From assembly GCA_002298885.1 (NCBI GenBank), contig DBMK01000002.1, positions 1-7,753 of the forward strand: a DNA stretch of 7,753 nt, in the 5' to 3' direction. Below are positions 1 to 5,043 of this stretch, in pieces. Both the position numbers and the translations under genes were made by a program. Each line of letters opens with the position of its first letter. The stretch's first letter is position 1. The DNA comes from Anaerolineaceae bacterium UBA700 (GTDB taxonomy: Bacteria; Chloroflexota; Anaerolineae; Anaerolineales; Anaerolineaceae). The notes beneath the pieces were generated by a model. The model saw nothing but the letters and a program-made list of their open reading frames with translations, made no database searches and was not told where the DNA came from.

Positions 1-340
1 TTCCGGATGCTTCGCCCCTACCCCCGGATGTGCCCTGAATACCCGGATCGCTGCCGGCGATTCCCATTACGCCTGGCTGTAAAATAATGATCCCATGCAG
101 ATGGTTCGACAACAACGACCAATCCCCTAAACTAACCGCGAAATTTACAGGGATCGCCTGCCACAACGCCGCCACCAATACGCCAATAGCGGACAGGACC
201 ACCTCTCGGTCCCTCACCTCCCCCAAGATACATTCGCGCTCAAACGAAACCAGGCTCACAAAATAAGCCCCTGCCTGGCTGTAATCATAACCTTTTAAAC
301 GAATAGAACGGCGGTTGAGATGCCTAAATTCATCGGTCAT
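1..340 (-). CDS. REP-associated tyrosine transposase (RAYT, Y1 family), N-terminal part only
   Basis: This gene is cut by the left window edge. Reading the minus strand from the ATG at 340-338 gives 113 open codons with no stop. The residues RRSIRLKGYDYSQAGAYFVS near positions 10-29 match the usual opening of RAYT/Y1 transposases (strand with YFV), and NHLHGIIIL at 79-87 carries the HUH metal-binding motif (H80, L81, H82). The catalytic Tyr should lie beyond the edge. RAYTs are single-strand DNA nucleases that act on REP/BIME hairpins. The usual MPN before HLHG is LSN here. Residues 90-113 are rich in Gly, Ser and Glu, a variable insertion seen in some members. No good ribosome site precedes the ATG, but an in-frame stop at 374-376 limits the start. 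Family call is fairly sure; whether the gene is intact cannot be seen. Confidence 0.85.
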   Translation of the reverse strand, partial: MTDEFRHLNRRSIRLKGYDYSQAGAYFVSLVSFERECILGEVRDREVVLSAIGVLVAALWQAIPVNFAVSLGDWSLLSNHLHGIIILQPGVMGIAGSDPGIQGTSGGRGEASG

Positions 341-472
341 TTGACCAACCCAGGGACAAGCCTTCGGAAATTTTTACCGGATTAATCAATATTTTCCTTT
401 CACGGGTTACAGTTTTCAATGTATTTCCTAAGAATATCAGTTGTGAAAATCAAAATTCGAAAAATTGATTTA

Positions 473-919
473 TTATTCGGAACATTGAGACCAAAACGGT
501 AGCTGGCTGTTATCCATATTTATTGCAGGAGCACGACCTACCTGAATTATTTTCCCACCTTTTATAATGCACGTGCCCATTTTGAGGGGAGTATATTTCC
601 TGTTTGAAAACAAGAACAAACTTGTCGGACTGGGATCAAACGTTATGTAAAACATACCTTTATCGATGTAGGAATAATAAACATTTCCCTTGATGCAAAC
701 ACTTTTACCCACATCTTTTAAGGATATTGCATCCCATGAAATACACGCTGGGGTATTTGTAGGCGATGGATTTGAAGTATACAGCGATTGGACAGGTGTC
801 GAAATTTGATATGCCTGGACCCCTTGCGTTTTTGCTATAGCGGTTTGTATATCTGCTTCATTGGGTTGAGATGAACATGCTACAAGAAAAAAGAGAGCGA
901 TCAAAACAAGCTTTTTCAT
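473..919 (-). CDS. small secreted lipoprotein with possible OB-like domain
   Basis: The product is 148 residues. I chose the ATG at 919 because AAGGA sits about five bases upstream and the protein then starts directly with a lipoprotein signal: MKK, a hydrophobic run, and the lipobox LVAC with Cys15 as the lipidation site. An upstream ATG at 943 would add eight residues before the signal and is unlikely. After the signal comes a helical/Gln-rich stretch (EADIQTAIAKTQ), a short Ser/Thr/Pro linker (about 50-57), and a domain from about 59 to 148. This domain has an alternating hydrophobic pattern, GKSVCIKGNV at 71-80, and four Cys (59, 75, 117, 146) that could form two disulfides outside the cell. 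The pattern suggests a small beta-barrel of OB type, but I do not recognise a named family and give no function. The gene is AT-rich compared with the sigma/FecR genes. Confidence 0.8.
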   Translation of the reverse strand: MKKLVLIALFFLVACSSQPNEADIQTAIAKTQGVQAYQISTPVQSLYTSNPSPTNTPACISWDAISLKDVGKSVCIKGNVYYSYIDKGMFYITFDPSPTSLFLFSNRKYTPLKMGTCIIKGGKIIQVGRAPAINMDNSQLPFWSQCSE

Positions 920-973
920 TTGTCCTTCAAACAGTGTAAACAAAACGTTTGTTATGAGAATCCTAATGCAATC

Positions 974-1072
974 TTACTTGTGACGCGCCACTTTTACTTG
1001 TTCTCTTTCCCTTCGGGCTTGGTCTCTAGCAATCTGTGTAATTAGGCTACTGAATGGAGTACTGCGAGGCAT
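974..1072 (-). CDS. possible 32-residue basic small protein
   Basis: The ATG at 1072-1070 is preceded by AAAGGA about seven bases upstream. It opens 32 codons ending in TAA: MPRSTPFSSLITQIARDQ followed by a strongly charged helix-like tail rich in Arg, Glu and Lys (ARREREQVKVARHK). It lies 54 bases upstream of the lipoprotein gene on the same strand, so the two could be cotranscribed. Support is the good ribosome site, the coherent amphipathic composition and the position in an otherwise gene-free gap. Against it, the length is near chance level and no family is recognised. The gap between it and the next gene (1073-1248) contains no convincing gene or terminator. Confidence 0.35.
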   Translation of the reverse strand: MPRSTPFSSLITQIARDQARREREQVKVARHK

Positions 1073-1231
1073 AATTGAATCCTTTCTTTTATGACGATTG
1101 AGTTGCCTAAATTGACAATGGCCTTTCAGAGCCAAAAATTATTTTGCATTTAGAAAACCCCACCTTAGAACTATAACGAGTCGTAACCAAACGAAGGCCT
1201 TTTTTAGATCATAGAGATACATCAATTGCCC

Positions 1232-1263
1232 CTGCTTTTACTCTGCTTTTACTCTACCTTTAC
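1232..1263. repeat. short tandem repeat over the 3' end of the nuclease-like gene
   Basis: The 11-base unit ctgcttttact occurs twice in a row (1232-1242 and 1243-1253), followed by a diverged partial copy. It spans the stop codon of the nuclease-like gene at 1249-1251. Slippage here could shift where that protein ends. Confidence 0.6.
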
Positions 1264-1941
1264 ATTCCCATCCTTACCCACCCAAAAGAATTGGAACGGG
1301 AGATTCTCAATAAGCCATACAACTCGTTTGGCTAATTTGAGGTAAGTTACAAATCCATCTGGAAGCCCAAATACCAAAATGGATTTCGGTTTATCCTGGC
1401 GATACCGTACGAGATCGAAAATACCCTCTGCGAACCAATGTCGTCCCTGCGGATTTGGATGGGCTTCTGGGCGCCCCTTGACGGTAACCAGCAACCTTGT
1501 CCCGGTTGGTGATTTTGCAATGAGATCTACCCCTGCTTCTCTTATTTCAGTATTTGCAGATTGTTCGATTTGATACCCATTGGAAACAAGGTATTTTGCA
1601 ATACTGGCCTGCACGTTTCCTTCCCAATACCAAGGTCTGTCGTCTTTTCTAAGAATCTCCTCTACCTTATGCCGCGGAAGGTTTCGTTTCGGAATAGTAG
1701 AATGTTGTTCTGGCAATTTAATTGGCCTAAGCTCTCCTTGTCTCAGTAGGATATTAACAATTTTTATTTTCTTACATCTGGAACAACTTGTCCTTCCCCT
1801 TTTTAGAAATCCTTTATCCTCTGCTTTATGGCAAATGATATTTACTTGTTGGCGCCGTTTTACAACAGCCACTTCAGCAAGACAATCATCACAAAGCGGA
1901 CTTTGCACCAAAGCATTTAAGATTTTATCCAGGTTTGCCAT
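1249..1941 (-). CDS. PD-(D/E)XK nuclease-like protein with N-terminal Cys-pair domain
   Basis: The product is 230 residues. The start is secure: GGAGG lies seven bases before the ATG, and a TATAAT box lies just upstream. Residues 17-56 hold C17-x2-C20, C37 and C53-x2-C56, a likely zinc-binding module for nucleic acid or fold stability. After a basic linker, residues 103-222 resemble a restriction-endonuclease-like fold seen in stand-alone bacterial proteins: WYWEGNVQ with E107, a helix, GVDLIA with D139, then LLVTVKG with K155, then GRHWFAEG at 166-173. In related proteins as I recall them, the strand carries an acidic residue two before the Lys (E-V-K); here it is T153. The protein may therefore be catalytically altered or use another ligand such as E133 or E135. 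No methyltransferase or toxin/antitoxin partner is adjacent, so its substrate and role are unknown. The fold call is likely; activity is uncertain. Confidence 0.75.
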   Translation of the reverse strand: MANLDKILNALVQSPLCDDCLAEVAVVKRRQQVNIICHKAEDKGFLKRGRTSCSRCKKIKIVNILLRQGELRPIKLPEQHSTIPKRNLPRHKVEEILRKDDRPWYWEGNVQASIAKYLVSNGYQIEQSANTEIREAGVDLIAKSPTGTRLLVTVKGRPEAHPNPQGRHWFAEGIFDLVRYRQDKPKSILVFGLPDGFVTYLKLAKRVVWLIENLPFQFFWVGKDGNVKVE

Positions 1942-1961
1942 TGTATCTCCTCCCTTCGATC

Positions 1962-1967
1962 ATTATA
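1962..1967 (-). promoter_or_regulatory. putative -10 box for the nuclease-like gene
   Basis: A perfect TATAAT on the minus strand lies 21 bases upstream of the ATG at 1941. No TTGACA-like -35 is found at the expected spacing; that position is G-rich. If this is used, the leader would be only about 14 bases and would consist almost entirely of the ribosome binding site. Confidence 0.4.
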
Positions 1968-2120
1968 CAACGCTTCCTCCCCATCCCCACCTCTACCTCC
2001 AGTTCATACTCAAATCCTTCATAGAATCGAAAATTCCCGCCCCCTCTTTATTCCCAAAATTAAAGATCAATTGCACGAAATAGAACTCGTGAATTCAAAT
2101 CTAAAATCGAAAATCTAAAA

Positions 2121-2312
2121 TTACTTTCTCGCCCTCACAAAATTCAAATACGCCCCTGCCCCAATCGCAATCACCCCTGCCGCGGTCAGCAGGGTGCGCT
2201 TGATGCCGAACCCCTCCGGGCTGGCCAGCCCGATCGAAGGCGCAATCAGCACCAGCACGATCGCCAGTACTCCGGCGACAATCAAAATCAATCCGATGGT
2301 CTTGTTTGACAT
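2121..2312 (-). CDS. 63-residue membrane protein with two transmembrane helices
   Basis: I chose the ATG at 2312 because GGAGG lies six bases upstream and the product then starts with MSNKT directly before the first helix. A longer reading from 2381 would add 23 residues without membrane or signal character. Residues about 6-24 (GLILIVAGVLAIVLVLIA) form the first hydrophobic helix, and about 44-59 (LLTAAGVIAIGAGAYL) the second. They are joined by a loop with Pro, Gly and a basic IKR, and the protein ends in a basic RARK tail, which suggests a cytoplasmic C-terminus. Small two-helix proteins of this kind are common in bacteria; I cannot assign a function. It is a separate unit between the nuclease-like gene and the first sigma/FecR cassette. 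Confidence 0.75.
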   Translation of the reverse strand: MSNKTIGLILIVAGVLAIVLVLIAPSIGLASPEGFGIKRTLLTAAGVIAIGAGAYLNFVRARK

Positions 2313-2379
2313 GTTGCTCCTCCCCACAATTCCCGGCCCAGCCTGCCAATCGCACAGGTCAACATGGAACCACATAATC

Positions 2380-2385
2380 ATTATA
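2380..2385 (-). promoter_or_regulatory. putative -10 box for the small membrane protein gene
   Basis: A TATAAT on the minus strand, followed by GAT as at the -10 box near 1962, lies 67 bases upstream of the ATG at 2312. No clear -35 is visible. It sits downstream of the terminator at 2429-2461, as expected for a new transcription unit. Confidence 0.4.
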
Positions 2386-2428
2386 GTACTTGCCCAATCT
2401 GTTTTCTACTCCCGATTATTTAAGAAAA

Positions 2429-2461
2429 AGACTTCCGAAGTTTTTAAAACTTCGGAAGTCT
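2429..2461 (-). terminator. rho-independent terminator of the left sigma/FecR operon
   Basis: A perfect inverted repeat with 16-base arms (agacttccgaagtttt type) meets around one central base. On the minus strand the stem is followed by a T-rich run (TTTTTCTTAAAT), which gives the intrinsic terminator form for transcripts leaving the FecR-type gene that ends at 2547. Confidence 0.75.
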
Positions 2462-2463
2462 CC

Positions 2464-2522
2464 GGCCGGCGCTCTTCAAATCGAAAATGGAAAATCAGAA
2501 ATCGAAAATATTCGCGCCGGCC
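2464..2522. repeat. GC-rich inverted repeat with AT-rich interior
   Basis: Perfect 9-base arms ggccggcgc (2464-2472) and gcgccggcc (2514-2522) enclose about 41 bases made of repeated 'atcgaaaat/aaaatcagaaatcgaaaat' words. It lies between the FecR-type stop codon and the terminator hairpin, so the transcript would carry two successive hairpins. Confidence 0.6.
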
Positions 2523-2546
2523 TTCATTCCTCTCAATCTAAAATCC

Positions 2547-4358
2547 TTACGGCTTCTTCCCATGCCCATTCCCGTTCCCGTTTCCGTTCCCGTTTCCATT
2601 GCCGTTTCCGCCTGGCACCGGCGTGATCACCGGCACTAACTGCTTGCGGATCTGGCCCCAGCCCAACCCGGAGCTGCGCATTGAGAAGATGTCGCTGACG
2701 GGTACGCCGGTGGTCTGGCTCAGGCCGTAGGCCAGGTCGATCTCGCCGAAGCCGAAGCCCTTGCAGAACCACATGATGATCTCGTCGTAGGTCACGCCGT
2801 AGCGCTGCGCCAGCCTTAGGCCTTCCGGCTGCTGCTTGGTGCGGTTGTCACACCGGCTGGAATTGTTCTTCGGGATCACCGTCGCCGTGGGGGTCAGGGT
2901 GCTCGTGGCGGTGGGGGTCGGGGTGGCCGTCCCCGGCGTGCCGGTCAGGGTAGCCGTGGCGGTCTCGGTCGGGGTGGCCGGGGTTCCGGTCGTCGTCTCG
3001 GTGGCGGTGGGCGTAACCGTGCTGGTGGCCGTCGCCGTGAACGTAGCCGTCGAGGAGCTCGTGTTGGTTACCGTTGGAGTGGCGGTGGGTTTCTTGCCTT
3101 CCTCTTCCAGCGCCTCGATCTCGGTCGCCAGCCAGCCGCCGTCGTTTGGCAGGATCACGAAGGTCACCTTAACCGCCGTGCCAACCTCCAGGTTCTTGGA
3201 CAGATCGGTCTCGTCGTTCACCTTCACGGTGATCCCGCCGATCTTCCAGTCGCCCGGCACGCCGCCCTTGCTTTCGATTACTCCCGTAAAGCTGGATTTT
3301 TCGTGCTCGTCGCCGGCCGGCTGGATTTTGTCCGCAACCCAGGTGCCATCTGGCAGGATGCGCCCTTTGACGAAGGCCGTGTCGCCCGGCTTGAACGTGC
3401 CCAGGATTTCGGTCTGGGCGGTAGTGGTGATCTTCACACCTGCAACCGTCCACACGGCGGTTGAATTATCCTCAACCGTCCCGGTCAGGCTGAACTGGTA
3501 TCCCGGCTGGTCGAGCCCGTCGTCCGGCAGCACGGCAACCGCCTGGCCGGAATCCAGGAAGACCTGGTTCTTGGCCGTCTTCACCTGCACCTTGCCGTGC
3601 GTCACCGCAAACAGGGCCTGCCCTTCAGGGTTGACGTCCACGTTAAAACTGGTGCCGTGTACGCTGGCCTCGCCGGCCGGCGTATCCACCAGGAAGAAGC
3701 TTCCGCTGCCGCTCAAGGGCACCACGTCGTTCACCGTATCGCCCGAAGACTGGCTCAACTGCACCTGCAGCGAGTTGCCCCAGCCGCCGTTGAGCTTGGT
3801 CAAAATCAGATCGGCATCCTCGCCGATGGCGGTGCGGCTGCCCTCAAAGAACACCAATGCCGCGCTCGACCCGGCGTACGTGCGGATGCGCTCGCCCTGG
3901 CTCACCTGCTCGCCTGAGGCGACGAAATGCCAATCGTTGCCCTTGGCGGACGAAGCCACTTCAACCAGCCCGCTGACGCCTTCCAACCGGGCTGAATGGG
4001 CCGCCGCCGGTCCCGCCAACAGCAAGGTGGCGCCAAGGACGATCACCAGCAGCAGGGCCAGTCCGCCTGCCGCCAGTACCCTCTTCCCGGTCGGAGAGCC
4101 GGCCAGGTCGGCCAGCCAGGATAGCTTTCCGGTCCACAGCCCACGCGAACGGCCGGCGGCCACCACCTGGTTGTGCTGCTCGTAAGCCGCCTCGTGGCTC
4201 ATTGTCGGAGAGGGAGCCTTGCGCATCGCCGCCGCCAGCTTGATCAGCGGGATCAGTTTTTGCGCCTCGTCCGGCAGGCTGGCAACAACCTGCTCAACGT
4301 TCCTTCCGCTCTCCAGTTCGTCGATCTTTTCCTGCAGGGTTTTTTCAAGATCAATCAT
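2547..4358 (-). CDS. FecR-domain membrane regulator with C-terminal sensor-like domain (left copy)
   Basis: The product is 603 residues, long for the FecR family. Residues 1-90 form a cytoplasmic helical region that likely binds the sigma factor encoded just upstream (conserved ASLP at 26-29, MSHEAA at 53-58). One transmembrane helix runs about 94-118. A FecR domain follows at about 125-280 (FFEGSRTAIG, GSFFLVDTPAGEASVHGTSFNV, HGKVQV), then two DUF5666-like beta repeats (about 287-346 and 354-416) each with a 'LP.dg.Wva..I' end. A Thr/Pro linker covers 423-496. A conserved domain follows at 503-575 with its only two Cys at 503 and 532, then a Gly-Asn tail (583-598) ending in KKP. The ATG overlaps the sigma stop by eight bases and has GAGGAA upstream, so translation is coupled. 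FecR-type proteins control ECF sigma factors in response to outside signals; the signal here is unknown. Confidence 0.88.
   Translation of the reverse strand: MIDLEKTLQEKIDELESGRNVEQVVASLPDEAQKLIPLIKLAAAMRKAPSPTMSHEAAYEQHNQVVAAGRSRGLWTGKLSWLADLAGSPTGKRVLAAGGLALLLVIVLGATLLLAGPAAAHSARLEGVSGLVEVASSAKGNDWHFVASGEQVSQGERIRTYAGSSAALVFFEGSRTAIGEDADLILTKLNGGWGNSLQVQLSQSSGDTVNDVVPLSGSGSFFLVDTPAGEASVHGTSFNVDVNPEGQALFAVTHGKVQVKTAKNQVFLDSGQAVAVLPDDGLDQPGYQFSLTGTVEDNSTAVWTVAGVKITTTAQTEILGTFKPGDTAFVKGRILPDGTWVADKIQPAGDEHEKSSFTGVIESKGGVPGDWKIGGITVKVNDETDLSKNLEVGTAVKVTFVILPNDGGWLATEIEALEEEGKKPTATPTVTNTSSSTATFTATATSTVTPTATETTTGTPATPTETATATLTGTPGTATPTPTATSTLTPTATVIPKNNSSRCDNRTKQQPEGLRLAQRYGVTYDEIIMWFCKGFGFGEIDLAYGLSQTTGVPVSDIFSMRSSGLGWGQIRKQLVPVITPVPGGNGNGNGNGNGNGNGHGKKP
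2565..2609. repeat. hexanucleotide repeat encoding the Gly-Asn tail
   Basis: About seven and a half copies of a six-base unit (cccgtt with tccgtt, cccatt and gccgtt variants) encode alternating Gly and Asn near the C-terminus of the left FecR-type protein. The copy number is multiple-of-six in-frame, so slippage would lengthen or shorten the tail without a frameshift. The paralogue at 5044-6978 has a Gly run here instead. Confidence 0.8.
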
Positions 4359-4905
4359 GATGTTCCTCGCTTTTAATCAACTTCTTGCGCAGCGACGCCA
4401 GCCCCTTACTTTGCAGAGCCTTGACGGCGTCGTCGGTCTTGTGCAGCACGCTGCCCGTCGCCGAGATTGGCATGCCTTCGACAAAGCGCAGCAACAGCAC
4501 GTCCCGCTGGTTCTCGTTCAGGCTTCCCAGCGCCTCCGCCAGGCCCTCACAGGTCAGGTTGAATTCCACCGTGCTGTCCAGGTCTGGCTCCAGGCTATTC
4601 AAGTCCTCGTCCAGGTAGGCCATCGGGTGTGCACTGCTGCGCCGGAAGTGGTCGATCGCCGCATTGCGGGCGATCTGGAACAGCCAGGCCTCGAAAGGCG
4701 TGCCATCCAGGCGATAAGTTGGTAAGGCTCGCACCATCTTCAAGAAAACTTCCGACGTTAAATCCTCGGCGGTCTGCGGGTCGCCGATGCGGTAATAAAG
4801 AAAACGATAAATATTTTGGTGGAAGCGTGTGTACAGCTCTCCGGCCGCTTCCGGGTTACCACGCTGTGCGCGGGCAACCACGTTGGCTGCTCCATCGAAT
4901 GTCAT
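4351..4905 (-). CDS. ECF-family RNA polymerase sigma factor (left copy)
   Basis: The product is 184 residues, a normal ECF length. Region 2 runs about 20-88: an FHQNIYRFLYYRIGDPQTAEDLTSEVF-like core with the DPQTAEDLTSEVF pattern at 42-54, and AWLFQIARNAAIDHFRR at 73-89 for -10 recognition and core binding. Region 4 runs about 120-174: LNENQRDVLLLRFVEGMPI, then a helix-turn-helix with VLHKTDDAVKALQSKGLASLR for -35 recognition. It should direct RNA polymerase to genes controlled together with the FecR-type protein encoded downstream, which overlaps its 3' end by eight bases. The ATG at 4905 has GGAAGG just upstream. The 71 bases between the gene and the upstream hairpin must hold its promoter, but no clear -35/-10 pair is visible. 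Confidence 0.92.
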   Translation of the reverse strand: MTFDGAANVVARAQRGNPEAAGELYTRFHQNIYRFLYYRIGDPQTAEDLTSEVFLKMVRALPTYRLDGTPFEAWLFQIARNAAIDHFRRSSAHPMAYLDEDLNSLEPDLDSTVEFNLTCEGLAEALGSLNENQRDVLLLRFVEGMPISATGSVLHKTDDAVKALQSKGLASLRKKLIKSEEHHD

Positions 4906-4976
4906 TGGCCTTCCATGAATTGCAGTGTCACTTAATTAAACGCATCCTCTGCCAAAAAGAGTCTACCCTTAATAAA

Positions 4977-5029
4977 ATAGATTGGGGTTGTTTCGGTCTG
5001 CTTTGCAGCCTGAAACAACCCCAATCTAT
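4977..5029 (-). terminator. long hairpin terminator separating the two sigma/FecR operons
   Basis: Perfect 18-base arms (4977-4994 and 5012-5029, atagattggggttgtttc and its complement) are extended inward by a further imperfect stem around a ttt loop. On the minus strand it begins 14 bases after the stop of the right FecR-type gene and is followed by TTTTATTAAGG. This fits an intrinsic terminator, although the T-run is short and interrupted. It should insulate the left sigma gene from readthrough. Confidence 0.72.
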
Positions 5030-5043
5030 CTTTTGGCCCTCGG

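Noticed and set aside
449..472. Weak AT-rich inverted repeat (aatcaa/ttgatt) after the lipoprotein stop as a terminator
   Set aside because: It has only six A/T-rich pairs with a large loop and a short T-run, too weak to call.
1139..1222. Minus-strand 27-codon frame (MYLYDLKKAF...) with AGGGG upstream, between the nuclease-like gene and the 32-residue frame
   Set aside because: It is short, has a poor ribosome site and no recognised similarity. The length is expected by chance; listed only in case it is conserved.
1580..2083. Plus-strand frame of 167 codons opposite the nuclease-like gene
   Set aside because: Its composition is not protein-like, it has no ribosome site, and the opposite frame has conserved motifs and a strong start.
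2881..3090. Apparent minisatellite of ggtggcggtggg-like words
   Set aside because: It is explained by codons of the Thr/Pro linker in the left FecR protein. It is irregular and not an independent repeat.
2836..4185. Long plus-strand reading frame of 449 codons opposite the left FecR gene
   Set aside because: Its Val/Gly/Ser-rich composition mirrors the Thr/Pro and beta-rich coding on the other strand. The minus-strand frame has clear domains, a ribosome site and operon context.
4906..4976. TTGGCA followed by TTTAAT as a promoter of the left sigma gene
   Set aside because: The spacer is only nine bases, far from the required length. The real promoter could be an ECF type that I cannot recognise here.
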